Shown here in pieces: positions 17,134 to 28,547 of a stretch of DNA of 64,000 nt. The notes under the pieces are model-generated. The model searched no databases. It saw only the letters and a list, made by a program, of their open reading frames with translations, and was not told the DNA's origin. Both the position numbers and the translations under genes were made by a program. This stretch comes from Kosakonia cowanii JCM 10956 = DSM 18146 (GTDB taxonomy: Bacteria > Pseudomonadota > Gammaproteobacteria > Enterobacterales > Enterobacteriaceae): positions 4,582,999 to 4,646,998 of the forward strand of contig NZ_CP019445.1 in NCBI RefSeq assembly GCF_001975225.1, in the 5' to 3' direction. Position 1 is the stretch's first letter. Every line of letters begins with the position of its first letter.

Positions 17134-18252
17134 ATGCCTTTGCCCGATTTTCATGTCTCTGAGCCCTTTACCCTCGGCGTTGAGCTGGAGCTGCAGGTGG
17201 TTAACCCGCCGGGCTATGACTTAAGCCAGGACTCATCCCGGCTGATCGACACCCTTCAGCACCGCGTCAGCGCCGGTGAGGTTAAGCACGACATCACCGA
17301 AAGCATGCTGGAGATCGCCACCGGCGTCTGTCGCGATATCCGCCAGGTTGCGCATCAATTTTCGGCGATGCACCACGCCATTTTGCAGGCCGCAGGCGAG
17401 CACCACGTGCAGATTTGCGGCGGCGGCACCCACCCGTTTCAGAAGTGGCAGCGCCAACAGATCTGCGCGGATGAGCGCTATGCCCGCACGCTGGAGATGT
17501 TCGGCTATCTGATGCAGCAGGCAACGGTGTTTGGTCAGCATGTTCATGTCGGCTGCACCAATGGCGATGATGCGATCTATCTGCTGCACGGCCTGTCGCG
17601 CTTTGTTCCGCACTTTATCGCCCTGAGCGCCAGCTCGCCCTATATTCAGGGCACCGATACGCAGTTTGCCTCCTCGCGCCTCAATATTTTCTCCTCATTC
17701 CCGGATAACGGCCCGATGCCGTGGGTGGCGAACTGGCAGGAGTTTGAAGGGCTGTTTCGCCGCTTAAGCTATACCTCGATGATTGAGAGCATTAAGGATC
17801 TGCACTGGGATATTCGCCCGAGCCCCGGTTTCGGTACCGTCGAAGTCCGGGTAATGGATACGCCGCTGACTATTTCCCACGCTGTCAGCCTGGCGGGGTT
17901 TATTCAGGCGCTGTCGCACTGGCTGCTGGCTGAGCGTCCGTTTAAATTCCAGGAGCGGGACTACCTGCTGTATAAATTCAACCGTTTTCAGGCCTGCCGC
18001 TTTGGCCTGAAGGGGGTGATAACCGATGTGCATACCGGCGAACAGCGCACCATCGCCGATGACGTATCGCATCTGCTGGAGAAGATCGCGCCGTGGGCCG
18101 ACAAACTTAATGCCAGCAGCGCGCTGGATGAAATTGCCGTCTGCGTTAAACGCGGCAAAAGCGAAGCGCAGCTGATGCGGGAATTTATTGCCGATGGCGG
18201 ATCGTTAATTGGCCTGATGAAAAAGCACACTGAAATTTGGGCCGCCGGATAA
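17134..18252 (+). CDS. ybdK: YbdK, carboxylate-amine ligase (weak glutamate-cysteine ligase)
   Basis: A 372-residue member of the GCS2 (type 2 glutamate-cysteine ligase) family. In E. coli, YbdK shows weak gamma-glutamylcysteine ligase activity in vitro; its physiological role is unclear. Matching segments include [53 protein letters not shown] and [20 protein letters not shown]. The ATG at 17134 is chosen over the in-frame ATG at 17128 because [15 protein letters not shown] matches E. coli and AAGGA lies about 6 nt upstream. It is preceded by the RyhB-type RNA and its terminator. Confidence 0.93.
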   Translation: MPLPDFHVSEPFTLGVELELQVVNPPGYDLSQDSSRLIDTLQHRVSAGEVKHDITESMLEIATGVCRDIRQVAHQFSAMHHAILQAAGEHHVQICGGGTHPFQKWQRQQICADERYARTLEMFGYLMQQATVFGQHVHVGCTNGDDAIYLLHGLSRFVPHFIALSASSPYIQGTDTQFASSRLNIFSSFPDNGPMPWVANWQEFEGLFRRLSYTSMIESIKDLHWDIRPSPGFGTVEVRVMDTPLTISHAVSLAGFIQALSHWLLAERPFKFQERDYLLYKFNRFQACRFGLKGVITDVHTGEQRTIADDVSHLLEKIAPWADKLNASSALDEIAVCVKRGKSEAQLMREFIADGGSLIGLMKKHTEIWAAG

Positions 18253-18412
18253 TCCATAGATTAATTAAGGTTATTTCTTTGCCGTGGGGATATTTCACCT
18301 GCGGCAAACTCTTTTCTCATTGATTAACAGAGATATTTCTTAAATAAGTAATACTTATGGAGTAGCGATATTTCCTGAGAATTGATAAATATCAACAACC
18401 CCTGCATTAAAA

Positions 18413-18440
18413 TAAAGGCCGCGCATAATCACTCCGATAA
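18413..18440 (+). promoter_or_regulatory. Sigma-28-like promoter of the NIT-domain chemoreceptor
   Basis: TAAA (18413-18416), a 16-bp spacer and TCCGATAA (18433-18440) resemble the flagellar consensus TAAA-N15-GCCGATAA with 1 bp extra spacing. It lies 32 bp upstream of the chemoreceptor start. Confidence 0.6.
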
Positions 18441-18472
18441 CAAATATATACACGCGAACAAGAGGCCTATTT

Positions 18473-20380
18473 ATGAAGTGGATTTACCGTATCTCGATGA
18501 AGTCAAAACTGCTATTAGCTCTGCTGCCTCTGTTGTTTGCGCTTATCTGGCTTGCCGCCAGCGGCATCATGTCACGCGTTGAGACCGGCCAGCAGATGCA
18601 TACCATCATTTCACTAACCTCGCTGGCGAAAGAGGCCGGGAGCGTTATTCATGAATTGCAAAAAGAGCGCGGTTTAAGTGCAGGTTATATCGGCAGTAAA
18701 GGCCAGCAATTCAATAATGAGTTATCCACGCAATATCCCGTCTCGACAAAAGCGCTGACGCAATTAACCGAGCTGCTCGACCAATTCCCGGAACAGGACG
18801 CGAATAGCGATATTCGCCAGGCGCTGGCGCAATTTCGCCAGCATCAGCAGGGTATTAATGGTTTTCGCGACCAGGTGCGCGCATTAAGCGTCAATGGATC
18901 CGATTCGCTGGTGTGGTACAGCACCATCATTAATGACCTGCTGAATGTGGTCGGTGGTATTAGCCAGTTAACGGATAACGGCGAGATTGTTAACCAACTG
19001 GCGGCCTACTACAGCGTGCTGAATGCCAAAGAGCAGAGCGGTATTGAGCGTGCGCTGCTGTCGAACGTTTTCTCCGCCGACCGCTTTACCGAGGCGCAAT
19101 TCCGCCAGCTTAATGAAGTGGTGGGTAAACAGGCTTCATGGCTGGCGGCAACCCACGCGTTTAGCTCCGCAGAGGTGAATGCGAAAATGAACGCGCAGCT
19201 TAACTCTCCAGAAGCCCTTAAAGCCCTCTCTTTACGCCAGACCGCTATCGATCACGCCGCAACCGGTGGCTTTGGCGTCGCCCCCGCCGACTGGTTTAAC
19301 GCCCAGACTGCGCGCATTAACACGCTAAAAGCCGTTGAAAATGCCGCGTCTAATCACCTGCTTATGACCGCGCAGAAACTGGCCGATGAAGCCTGGCGCG
19401 AAGTAACGCTGTTCGCGGTGATAAGCGTGATTGCACTGGTCATCGCCCTCTTCTTTGCCGTGCTGGTCGCCAGCAGCATTCACCGCCAGTTGCAGCACTC
19501 ACTGGCAACTATTGAAGGGATGGATGGCGATCTCACTCAGCGCCTGGATGTGCCGGGCAGCGACGAGCTCTCTCTGCTTAACCGCGCCTACAACCAGGCG
19601 ATCGAGAATATTCAGCATATCGTCAGCGAGATCAAACATGGCGCAGGCGTGCTGCGCGGCGCCAGCTCCGAGATCGCCAGCGGCAACCAGGATCTGGCTT
19701 CCCGCACCGATCAACAGGCGGCCTCGCTGGTCGAGACTGCCGCCAGCATGGAGCAGATCGCCACTGCGGTAAACATGACCGCCGACAATGCCAATGAAGC
19801 AAAACGACTGACGCAGGAGATGGAGAAACAGGTACAGGAAGCGAGCCGCGTGGCGGGTGAAACCAGCAACAGCATGTCGGCTATCCGTTACTCCAGCGAA
19901 CAGATCTCCAACATTGTCAGCTCAATTGATGAGATCTCGTTTCAGACCAACCTGCTGGCGCTGAATGCCGCGGTGGAAGCGGCACGCGCCGGTGAGCTGG
20001 GCAAAGGCTTTGCGGTGGTGGCATCAGAGGTGCGTAACCTGTCACAGCGCTGCGCCAACGAGGCACAGCAGATCCGCGAACTGGTGAGTAAAAATATGGA
20101 TCAGATCCAGCAAGGCGTGGCGTTGGCGCAGGCATCGGATCGCGCGCTGCATGCGGCTCGCGAGAATACCGGCCAGATGCTGTCGTTTGTCAGCGATATT
20201 GCCCACGCGGCTAATGAACAGTCGCTCGGCGTCTCGCAGGTGCATGAAGCGCTCAACCAGCTAGAGCAAGTCACGCAGCAAAACGCCGGTCTGGTGGCGA
20301 GTGCGGCCAGCGCCAGCCAGCTGCTGGATCAACAGTCTGAAACCATGTCAGAGCTGGTCGGCCGCTTCGTGGTCGCCTGA
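18473..20380 (+). CDS. Methyl-accepting chemotaxis protein with NIT sensor domain
   Basis: A 635-residue chemoreceptor. It has TM1 at about residues 12-33 and a periplasmic all-helical domain (about 40-300) with the NIT signature [19 protein letters not shown]2 lies at about 305-330, then HAMP and a signalling domain with the conserved hairpin tip ([40 protein letters not shown]). NIT domains bind nitrate or nitrite in characterised proteins, so a nitrate/nitrite taxis role is plausible but not shown. It ends GRFVVA and lacks a CheR-binding pentapeptide. AGAGG precedes the ATG, and a sigma-28-like promoter lies upstream. Confidence 0.87.
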   Translation: MKWIYRISMKSKLLLALLPLLFALIWLAASGIMSRVETGQQMHTIISLTSLAKEAGSVIHELQKERGLSAGYIGSKGQQFNNELSTQYPVSTKALTQLTELLDQFPEQDANSDIRQALAQFRQHQQGINGFRDQVRALSVNGSDSLVWYSTIINDLLNVVGGISQLTDNGEIVNQLAAYYSVLNAKEQSGIERALLSNVFSADRFTEAQFRQLNEVVGKQASWLAATHAFSSAEVNAKMNAQLNSPEALKALSLRQTAIDHAATGGFGVAPADWFNAQTARINTLKAVENAASNHLLMTAQKLADEAWREVTLFAVISVIALVIALFFAVLVASSIHRQLQHSLATIEGMDGDLTQRLDVPGSDELSLLNRAYNQAIENIQHIVSEIKHGAGVLRGASSEIASGNQDLASRTDQQAASLVETAASMEQIATAVNMTADNANEAKRLTQEMEKQVQEASRVAGETSNSMSAIRYSSEQISNIVSSIDEISFQTNLLALNAAVEAARAGELGKGFAVVASEVRNLSQRCANEAQQIRELVSKNMDQIQQGVALAQASDRALHAARENTGQMLSFVSDIAHAANEQSLGVSQVHEALNQLEQVTQQNAGLVASAASASQLLDQQSETMSELVGRFVVA

Positions 20381-20453
20381 GTGAAGGTCGGGGGACGTTG
20401 CGCTCAGGCCAGCTTTCCCCGACAATGCGTTTTTTCATCAATGATTAACGCTT

Positions 20454-20696
20454 ATGAAACATCCCCTCGAAACGATGGTCACGCTTGCGGGCATCCTGCT
20501 GCTCTCTTTTGTCTCTGTGCTGCTGCTACCTGCGCCACAGCTGGGCATGCAGCTGGCGCAAACGCTGATGCAAACCTTCCATCTGCTGGATTTAAACCAG
20601 TTTTATACCCTGCTCTACTGCCTCTGGTTTTTGCTGCTCGGCACCATTGAATTCTACGTTTTACGCTTTATCTGGCGGCGCTGGCTGGCGGTGTAA
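20454..20696 (+). CDS. ybdJ: YbdJ small inner-membrane protein
   Basis: An 80-residue protein with two hydrophobic spans (about residues 10-30 and 50-68) and a basic C-terminus (RFIWRRWLAV). It matches E. coli YbdJ (DUF1158) from MKHPLETMVTLAGILLL onward. Function is unknown. In E. coli ybdJ and ybdK are adjacent and near ybdF; here a chemoreceptor gene separates ybdK from ybdJ. Confidence 0.9.
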   Translation: MKHPLETMVTLAGILLLSFVSVLLLPAPQLGMQLAQTLMQTFHLLDLNQFYTLLYCLWFLLLGTIEFYVLRFIWRRWLAV

Positions 20697-20763
20697 TGCC
20701 GCGTGGCTCTCTGGCTCATTCTAATTTTTTGAATGTTAACGGCAAATTGTTGGACTTTTCTTT

Positions 20764-20810
20764 ATTGCATCCCAGGCCTATGCTTTTTCGAGGCAGCATA
20801 TTGATGCAAT
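20764..20810. other. Nested inverted repeat upstream of the nitroreductase gene
   Basis: The outer arms ATTGCATC/GATGCAAT (20764-20771, 20803-20810) enclose the inner arms TATGCT/AGCATA (20779-20784, 20795-20800), all perfect. It sits about 95 bp upstream of the nitroreductase start and could be an operator or an mRNA leader hairpin. No known site is recognised. Confidence 0.45.
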
Positions 20811-20904
20811 GAATGATCAACCGGTTATAAATTTGCTTCGGGCGCTTTTTCCGCCGTTTGCTGATGACAGCACAGCGGAGGTGCAGATAACTTCAGGAGG
20901 AATC

Positions 20905-21504
20905 ATGTCAGATAATTTTCTCGCTTTAGCTACACAACGTAGAACGATCTATGCTCTCGGCAAAAACCTGCCGTTGGCAGAAGATGAGGTGATTGACCTT
21001 ATTAAAGAAGCGATTCGCCAGGCACCGTCGGCGTTCAACTCGCAAAGTTCACGTGCGCTGATCCTGCTGGGTAAAGAGCATGAGCAGTTCTGGGAACTGA
21101 CTCGCGCGCAGCTGAAGAAAATCGTGCCGGAAGAGAATTTCCACGGTACTTCGCAAAAATTAGATGGTTTTGCGGCAGCAGCAGGTTCGGTGCTGTTCTT
21201 TGAAGATCAGGAAGTGGTGACCCGCTTACAGGAGCAGTTCGCCGCGTATGCCGATAACTTCCCGGTGTGGTCTGAACACAGTACCGGTATCGCCCAGTAT
21301 GCTGTCTGGGTAGCGCTGGCAGAGAAAGGCATTGGCGCTAACCTGCAGCACTACAACCCGCTGGTGGATGAAGATGTGCAGCGCACCTGGAATATTCCGG
21401 CGAGCTGGAAACTGCGCGCTCATATGAACTTCGGTTCAATTATGGCTCCGGCAGGCGAAAAAACGTATATGGATGACGATAAACGCTTTGTGGTTGCGCG
21501 TTAA
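20905..21504 (+). CDS. Nitroreductase-family flavoprotein (Frm2/YdgI-like)
   Basis: A 199-residue predicted FMN-dependent oxidoreductase. It shows the nitroreductase N-terminal RRTIYAL, the IRQAPSAFNSQSSRALIL FMN-binding segment and GIAQYAVWVALAEKGIGANLQHYNP. It is unlike E. coli NfsB and closer in pattern to the short Frm2/YdgI group. Substrates are unknown; such enzymes reduce nitroaromatics or act in oxidative or lipid stress responses. The start at 20905 is fixed by a perfect AGGAGG at 20895-20900. A terminator follows directly. Confidence 0.85.
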   Translation: MSDNFLALATQRRTIYALGKNLPLAEDEVIDLIKEAIRQAPSAFNSQSSRALILLGKEHEQFWELTRAQLKKIVPEENFHGTSQKLDGFAAAAGSVLFFEDQEVVTRLQEQFAAYADNFPVWSEHSTGIAQYAVWVALAEKGIGANLQHYNPLVDEDVQRTWNIPASWKLRAHMNFGSIMAPAGEKTYMDDDKRFVVAR

Positions 21505-21533
21505 GCTGCGCACTGGCGTGTGTCTGAACAATT

Positions 21534-21565
21534 AAAAAAGCCGCCTTTTCAGGCGGCTTTTTTTT
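21534..21565. terminator. Bidirectional terminator between the nitroreductase gene and gltX
   Basis: The GCCGCC/GGCGGC stem is flanked by A6 and T8 tracts, serving both convergent genes. Confidence 0.92.
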
Positions 21566-21568
21566 GGC

Positions 21569-22984
21569 TTACTGCTGGCTTTCACGCTCAGCGATAAAGC
21601 CCAGCGCTTTATTGATGCGCTCAATGCTACGGGTCTTACCAATCGCGTGAACGGTAACATCCAGACCCGGCGACTGACCGGCACCGGTTACTGCTACGCG
21701 CAGCGGCATGCCAACTTTACCCATGCCCACTTCCAGCTCATCGGCGGTGGCCTGAATAGCGTGATGGACGTTTTCAGCACTCCAGTCGGTAATGGCGGCG
21801 AGTTTGTCGCGAACCACTTCCAGCGGCTGGCGCGCAACCGGACGCAGGTGCTTTTTCGCCGCATCAGCGTCGAATTCCGCAAACTCTTCATAGAAGTAAC
21901 GGCAGCTTGCCGCCATCTCTTTCAGCGTTTTGCAGCGCTCACCCAGCAGCGTGACCAGCTCCGCCAGCTGCGGACCGGTGCGGGTATCAATATTTTCCTG
22001 CTCAATGTGCCACTGCAGATGGGTAGCAACATACTCCGGCGCCAGGGTGTTGATGTAGTGATGGTTCAGCCACAGCAGTTTGTCGGTATTAAACGCACTG
22101 GCGGATTTGCTTACCGCGCCCAGCGAGAAGAGTTTGATCATCTCTTCGCGGCTGAAGATCTCCTGATCGCCGCTGGACCAGCCCAGACGCACCAGGTAGT
22201 TGAGCAGTGCTTCCGGCAGGTAACCATCATCGCGATACTGCATCACGCTCACTGCGCCATGGCGCTTGGAGAGTTTTTTACCGTCGTCGCCGTTGATCAT
22301 TGAAACGTGCGCGTAAACCGGCACCGGCGCGTTCAGCGCCTTCAGGATGTTGATCTGGCGCGGGGTGTTGTTGATGTGGTCTTCACCGCGGATCACGTGG
22401 GTGATCTCCATATCCCAGTCATCGACAACAACGCAGAAGTTGTAGGTCGGGGAGCCATCGGTACGGCGAATAATCAGATCGTCGAGTTCCATGTTGCTGA
22501 ATTCGATCGGACCGCGGATCTGATCGTCAAAAATTACCGATCCATCCTGCGGGTTGGCAAAACGCACCACGCACGGCTCATCAGCAGCGTGGTGAGTATG
22601 GTCATGGCGGCAGCGGCCGTCGTAACGCGGTTTTTCGTTGTTTGCCATCTGCGTTTCGCGCAGCTGCTCAAGGCGCTCTTTGGAGCAGTAGCATTTATAG
22701 GCGGTGCCCGCTTCCAGCATTTCATCAATCACCGCGTTATAGCGGTCAAAGCGTTTGGTCTGGAAGTACGGGCCTTCATCCCACTCGAGGCTCAGCCAGT
22801 TCATGCCATCCATAATGGCTTCGATTGCTTCCGGAGTGGAACGCTCGAGATCGGTGTCTTCGATGCGCAGCACAAACTCACCGCCTTGATTGCGGGCAAA
22901 CAGCCAGGAGTAGAGAGCAGTGCGCGCGCCGCCAACGTGCAAATAGCCGGTGGGGCTTGGCGCGAAGCGAGTTTTGATTTTCAT
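21569..22984 (-). CDS. gltX: Glutamyl-tRNA synthetase GltX
   Basis: Cytosolic class I aminoacyl-tRNA synthetase charging tRNA-Glu; 471 residues, the E. coli length. The HIGH-type motif is HVGG (about residues 16-19) and the KMSKS-type motif is KLSKR (about 237-241). The zinc-binding cluster of the gamma proteobacterial enzyme ([12 protein letters not shown] with a downstream CRHDH) is intact. It is essential and monocistronic here, transcribed away from the valU tRNA cluster as in E. coli. Confidence 0.97.
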   Translation of the reverse strand: MKIKTRFAPSPTGYLHVGGARTALYSWLFARNQGGEFVLRIEDTDLERSTPEAIEAIMDGMNWLSLEWDEGPYFQTKRFDRYNAVIDEMLEAGTAYKCYCSKERLEQLRETQMANNEKPRYDGRCRHDHTHHAADEPCVVRFANPQDGSVIFDDQIRGPIEFSNMELDDLIIRRTDGSPTYNFCVVVDDWDMEITHVIRGEDHINNTPRQINILKALNAPVPVYAHVSMINGDDGKKLSKRHGAVSVMQYRDDGYLPEALLNYLVRLGWSSGDQEIFSREEMIKLFSLGAVSKSASAFNTDKLLWLNHHYINTLAPEYVATHLQWHIEQENIDTRTGPQLAELVTLLGERCKTLKEMAASCRYFYEEFAEFDADAAKKHLRPVARQPLEVVRDKLAAITDWSAENVHHAIQATADELEVGMGKVGMPLRVAVTGAGQSPGLDVTVHAIGKTRSIERINKALGFIAERESQQ

Positions 22985-23195
22985 GAATTGGCCTTACGTT
23001 GATAGCGATGCCGACCGTCGGCAATACCTAATAGAAAAGTGGGCGATATTCTATCACTGTGGGCTGATTCCTCAATGTTGTTACCGAAATGGCGCAGCAA
23101 ACGGGCTATTTTGTTTATAAATCATGCGCTCGCGATCGATTCATCAGCGGTTTGTCTAATTTTACGACGAACGAACAATTTCTTTAGAAAATGCG

Positions 23196-23223
23196 TTGAC
23201 TCATTTTCAACTCTCCCTATAAT
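23196..23223 (+). promoter_or_regulatory. Sigma-70 promoter of the valU-lysV tRNA operon
   Basis: A -35 TTGACT (23196-23201), 16-bp spacer and a perfect -10 TATAAT (23218-23223) lie just upstream of the first tRNA-Val. Confidence 0.88.
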
Positions 23224-23240
23224 GCGACTCCACACAGCGG

Positions 23241-23316
23241 GGGTGATTAGCTCAGCTGGGAGAGCACCTCCCTTACAAGGAGGGGGTCGGCGGTTCGATC
23301 CCGTCATCACCCACCA
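23241..23316 (+). tRNA. valU: tRNA-Val (TAC), copy 1
   Basis: A 76-nt gene with anticodon TAC in CCTTACAAGG and encoded CCA. It is the first of three identical copies, in the same order as E. coli valU-valX-valY-lysV. Confidence 0.97.
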
Positions 23317-23357
23317 CAAATTTTGTGGTTCCCGCAGTGTAGATAAGAATGAGAAGT

Positions 23358-23433
23358 GGGTGATTAGCTCAGCTGGGAGAGCACCTCCCTTACAAGGAGG
23401 GGGTCGGCGGTTCGATCCCGTCATCACCCACCA
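23358..23433 (+). tRNA. valX: tRNA-Val (TAC), copy 2
   Basis: Sequence-identical to copy 1 across all 76 nt, separated from it by a 41-nt spacer of unrelated sequence. Confidence 0.97.
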
Positions 23434-23473
23434 CTTTCTCGCCAGCGAATTCTTATCATTGAAGTACCGAAGT

Positions 23474-23549
23474 GGGTGATTAGCTCAGCTGGGAGAGCAC
23501 CTCCCTTACAAGGAGGGGGTCGGCGGTTCGATCCCGTCATCACCCACCA
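23474..23549 (+). tRNA. valY: tRNA-Val (TAC), copy 3
   Basis: Third identical 76-nt copy, separated by a 40-nt spacer from copy 2 and only 4 nt from the following tRNA-Lys. Confidence 0.97.
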
Positions 23550-23553
23550 CTTC

Positions 23554-23629
23554 GGGTCGTTAGCTCAGTTGGTAGAGCAGTTGACTTTTAATCAATTGGT
23601 CGCAGGTTCGAATCCTGCACGACCCACCA
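23554..23629 (+). tRNA. lysV: tRNA-Lys (TTT)
   Basis: A 76-nt gene with TTT anticodon in GACTTTTAATC and encoded CCA. It is the last gene of the valine-lysine tRNA operon. Confidence 0.97.
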
Positions 23630-23633
23630 ATGT

Positions 23634-23660
23634 AAAAAAGCGCCCTAAAGGCGCTTTTTT
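23634..23660 (+). terminator. Terminator of the valU-lysV operon
   Basis: The AAAAAAGCGCC/GGCGCTTTTTT hairpin has a 5-nt loop and lies immediately after tRNA-Lys. Confidence 0.92.
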
Positions 23661-23695
23661 GCTATCTGCGATTTGAAAGATTTGTGCCCTCTTCT

Positions 23696-23730
23696 TGCCG
23701 GATGGCGGCTGCGCCTTATCCGGCCTACAA
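23696..23730. repeat. REP element
   Basis: TGCCGGATGGCGGCTGCGCC...TTATCCGGCCTACAA is a typical enterobacterial REP palindrome. It matches, in inverse orientation, those at 44598-44632 and within 44967-45050. Between it and the sigma-28 promoter at 23832 no gene is seen. Confidence 0.9.
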
Positions 23731-23831
23731 TATCTCTCCGCACCTGGTTTTCCAGGACTGCTAAGCGCAGCGCCAGCAGGCAGTTTGCCGGGTAAACGCT
23801 TTCGATTGACACATCCTCACACGCTTCTTAT

Positions 23832-23858
23832 TTAAGTCCGCCACAATTGGGCCGATAA
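23832..23858 (+). promoter_or_regulatory. Sigma-28 (FliA) promoter of the flxA-like gene
   Basis: TTAAGTCC, exactly 11 bp, then a perfect GCCGATAA matches the flagellar class 3 consensus. It ends about 30 bp upstream of the start codon. E. coli flxA is a known FliA-dependent gene. Confidence 0.85.
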
Positions 23859-23888
23859 CACTCTTTTAAGGCAAAAAAGGAGTTTTCA

Positions 23889-24248
23889 ATGACTACCATT
23901 TCGGCAGCAACCCCCTCTGTTCAGGGCGGCGGCACCAGCGGTTCATCTTCCGCCGGTAGCGACACCGCATCTCAAATCAGCCGCGTGACGCAGCAGATCG
24001 CCAAACTTACCCAGCAGTTAAAAGATATCCCTAATGGCGAAGGGACGACTGAAGAGAAAAAGAAACAGCAAGAGCAGATTCAGCAACAGATCCAGCTGCT
24101 GCAGGCACAGCTACAACAGTTAATGCGCAAGCAGGCTGAAGAAGCTGAGCAAAAGCAGACGCAAAACCATCCGAACACCCCGACGCAGGGCAAAATTGAA
24201 GGCGTGAATAACCCTTCAGTCGATCATCAGGTTGATATCTATATCTGA
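23889..24248 (+). CDS. FlxA-like family protein
   Basis: A 119-residue hydrophilic protein. It has a Ser/Gly-rich N-terminus, a central coiled-coil rich in Gln and Lys (about residues 33-95, [20 protein letters not shown] and [20 protein letters not shown]) and a C-terminus ending VDIYI, the same ending as E. coli FlxA (HSIDIYI). The exact role of FlxA proteins is unknown; expression belongs to the flagellar regulon. AAGGAG lies about 7 nt upstream of the ATG. The last 10 nt overlap the 3' end of convergent yfeR. In E. coli flxA is elsewhere (Qin prophage region), so this is a different locus. Confidence 0.8.
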   Translation: MTTISAATPSVQGGGTSGSSSAGSDTASQISRVTQQIAKLTQQLKDIPNGEGTTEEKKKQQEQIQQQIQLLQAQLQQLMRKQAEEAEQKQTQNHPNTPTQGKIEGVNNPSVDHQVDIYI

Positions 24249-25168
24249 GTAAAGAGCGGATCGTTCTCCCGGGCCCGGTTTAAACACCGGGCCTCTTCCC
24301 GCACCACATCCCATAACGCCTGCGCCGCGCCGGAAAGCGATCGGTTTTTGCGCCGTACCAGCATAATTTTGCGCTGCATATCCGGCACCAGCCGTTTCAC
24401 CATCAGTTGGCTACCCTGCGGAAGTGGCAATGCCAGCGCGGGCAGAATGCTGATGCCAATCCCCGCTTCCACCATCGGAAAAAGCGTCGCCGGATGACCA
24501 ATCTCCTGCACAATTTTCGCCCGCACTGCAAAGTGATGGAGCGCGGCATCGATCAGTGGACGGCTGCCGGAGGCGTAATCCTGCACCACCAGCCGGGCAC
24601 CATCCAGCGCCGACCACGGCACGGCATCAAGCGGCGCCCAGGAGTGATCGTTGCGGCACAGCAGGAAAAAGGGCTCGGCGAGGATCTCCTCGATCTCCAG
24701 ATCGCTTGCCGGGCCGGGATCGATCACAATGCCAAAATCGACTTCACCCTGGCGAATACTCTCCAGCACCCACTGCTGCGGGCGGTCATGCAGCACAAAA
24801 TCGATCTCCGGGTAGCGCTTATTGCTGCTGGCGATACAGTGCGGAATGAGATGCGCGGAGATAGTCTGGCTGGCGGCAACGCGCACCGTTCCGGTTAACT
24901 GCTGCCCTACCCTCCCCGCTTCACGCAGCGTGCTGCTAAGCTCATCTAACAGCCGTTCCAGCCGCCCGGCCAGCTGCTGGCCCGCTTCGGTCAGCACCAC
25001 TTCGCGGGTAGTGCGATCCAGCAGCTTGACGCCGGTCTGCCGCTCCAGCTCTTTTACGCTGTGGCTGACCGCCGACTGGCTAAGGCCGATCATCTCCCCG
25101 GCACGGCTGAAACTCTTCGCCTGCGCGACGGTGACAAAGACACGTAATTGACGGAGTGAATAATTCAT
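24239..25168 (-). CDS. yfeR: YfeR, LysR-family transcriptional regulator
   Basis: A 309-residue LysR regulator matching E. coli YfeR. It has an N-terminal winged helix-turn-helix ([20 protein letters not shown]) and a C-terminal effector domain with conserved blocks [21 protein letters not shown] and [16 protein letters not shown]. It is divergent from yfeH across 89 bp, the usual layout for a LysR regulator and its target. In Salmonella YfeR has been linked to low-osmolarity control of yfeH. Confidence 0.93.
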   Translation of the reverse strand: MNYSLRQLRVFVTVAQAKSFSRAGEMIGLSQSAVSHSVKELERQTGVKLLDRTTREVVLTEAGQQLAGRLERLLDELSSTLREAGRVGQQLTGTVRVAASQTISAHLIPHCIASSNKRYPEIDFVLHDRPQQWVLESIRQGEVDFGIVIDPGPASDLEIEEILAEPFFLLCRNDHSWAPLDAVPWSALDGARLVVQDYASGSRPLIDAALHHFAVRAKIVQEIGHPATLFPMVEAGIGISILPALALPLPQGSQLMVKRLVPDMQRKIMLVRRKNRSLSGAAQALWDVVREEARCLNRARENDPLFTQI

Positions 25169-25257
25169 CTGATAAATTCATGAATGGATGCAATAAATCA
25201 ATTTTATTTCTCAAAGCAGACAAAGCACAATAGCGCCATCGACTTTCAGGAGTTCAC

Positions 25258-26247
25258 ATGAAACTTTTTCGTATCCTTGATCCCTTTACCCTGACGCTGG
25301 TGTGCGTCGTTCTGCTGGCCTCTTTCTTCCCGGCGCGTGGCAGTTTTGTCCCCTTTTTCGAAGGGCTGACCACCGCCGCGATTGCGCTGCTCTTTTTTAT
25401 GCATGGCGCGAAGCTTTCCCGTGAGGCGATTATTGCTGGCGGCAGCCACTGGCGTTTACACCTGTGGGTGATGTGCAGCACCTTCGTGCTCTTCCCGGCG
25501 CTCGGCGTGCTGTTTGTCTGGTGGTCGCCGGTCAATATCAGCCAGGAGCTTTATACCGGCTTCCTCTATCTCTGCATTCTGCCCGCCACGGTGCAGTCGG
25601 CCATCGCCTTTACCTCACTGGCGGGCGGTAACGTCGCGGCAGCGGTCTGCTCGGCATCGGCATCAAGCCTGCTGGGGATCTTCCTGTCACCGCTGTTAGT
25701 CGGCCTGCTGATGAATCTCCACGGCGCGCAAGGTAGCCTTGAGCAGGTCGGCAAAATCATGCTGCAACTGCTGCTGCCGTTTGTGCTCGGTCACCTGTCA
25801 CGCCCGTGGACCGCAGGATTCGTCACCAAACATAAAAAGTGGATCTCCAAAACCGACCAGACCTCGATTCTGCTGGTGGTTTACTCCGCCTTTAGTGAAG
25901 CGGTGGTAAATGGCATCTGGCACAAAGTGGGCCTCGGCTCGCTGATGTTTATCGTGGCGGCGAGTATCGTCCTGCTGGCTATTGTGATTGCGATAAATAT
26001 TCTGGTGGCGCGCAAATGCGGCTTCAATAAAGCGGATGAGATTACGATTGTCTTCTGCGGATCGAAAAAGAGCCTCGCCAACGGCATACCGATGGCCAAT
26101 ATTCTCTTCCCGACGTCGGTGATCGGCATGATGGTGCTGCCGCTGATGATTTTCCACCAGATCCAGCTGATGGTGTGCGCCGTGCTGGCCCGCCGTTACA
26201 AACGTAAGGCGGAGCAGCACGCCGCGCAGGAAGCGGCGAAAGCTTAA
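25258..26247 (+). CDS. yfeH: YfeH, putative bile acid:sodium symporter-family transporter
   Basis: A 329-residue inner-membrane protein of the SBF/BASS-like superfamily with about 10 hydrophobic spans. It matches E. coli YfeH nearly end to end. The two helix-crossover motifs are recognisable (CILPATVQSAIAFTSLAGGN, and FCGSKKSLANGIPMANILFP). The substrate is not known. AGGAG lies about 6 nt upstream of the ATG. The stop overlaps the end of convergent ypeB by 4 nt. Confidence 0.92.
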   Translation: MKLFRILDPFTLTLVCVVLLASFFPARGSFVPFFEGLTTAAIALLFFMHGAKLSREAIIAGGSHWRLHLWVMCSTFVLFPALGVLFVWWSPVNISQELYTGFLYLCILPATVQSAIAFTSLAGGNVAAAVCSASASSLLGIFLSPLLVGLLMNLHGAQGSLEQVGKIMLQLLLPFVLGHLSRPWTAGFVTKHKKWISKTDQTSILLVVYSAFSEAVVNGIWHKVGLGSLMFIVAASIVLLAIVIAINILVARKCGFNKADEITIVFCGSKKSLANGIPMANILFPTSVIGMMVLPLMIFHQIQLMVCAVLARRYKRKAEQHAAQEAAKA

Positions 26248-26459
26248 GGCCGCTTGAGGGGCTGAACCAGATGGCTCAGCCCCTCGGTTTTAATCACTAA
26301 GGTGATTTGCATTAACTCGCCAAGCCGCCCGGCGGGAAACTGATCCTTACGGGCGAACCAGAGCAGATACTCCTCCGGCAGATCAATCAGCCGACGCCCC
26401 TGGTATTTGCCAAACGGCATTACCATGTTGGCGATCTCTATCAGCTGCTCCTTCTCCAT
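26244..26459 (-). CDS. ypeB: YpeB, DUF3820 protein
   Basis: A 71-residue conserved protein matching E. coli YpeB (MEKEQLIEIANMVMPFGKYQ, RRLIDLPEEYLLWFARKDQF). DUF3820 domains also occur in nuclease-associated proteins, but no function is established. Its start codon directly abuts the ligA stop, so it is almost certainly cotranscribed with ligA. Confidence 0.92.
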   Translation of the reverse strand: MEKEQLIEIANMVMPFGKYQGRRLIDLPEEYLLWFARKDQFPAGRLGELMQITLVIKTEGLSHLVQPLKRP

Positions 26460-28487
<2,028 letters not shown>

Positions 28488-28495
28488 TCAATGTA

Positions 28496-28521
28496 AAAAA
28501 CCCCCGACGGGCGGGGGTTCT
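28496..28521 (-). terminator. Terminator between zipA and ligA
   Basis: On the minus strand AACCCCCG/CGGGGGTT pairs, followed by TTTTTTACATTG. It separates zipA transcription from ligA. Confidence 0.88.
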
Positions 28522-28547
28522 GGAAGGGAATGTGTCGTGACGCGCCG

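Noticed and set aside
20809..20904. 32-codon N-terminal extension of the nitroreductase
   Set aside because: The perfect AGGAGG before 20905 and the family N-terminus favour the later start; the extension begins inside the palindrome.
23039..23479. 146-codon frame over the tRNA cluster with repeated ISSAGRAPPLQGGGRRFDPV
   Set aside because: It is a translation of the repeated tRNA-Val genes, a well-known false gene type.
23241..23549. Three identical 76-nt direct repeats with 41- and 40-nt spacers, superficially CRISPR-like
   Set aside because: Each repeat is a full tRNA-Val gene with cloverleaf, TAC anticodon and CCA end. The order matches valU-valX-valY-lysV and there are no cas genes.
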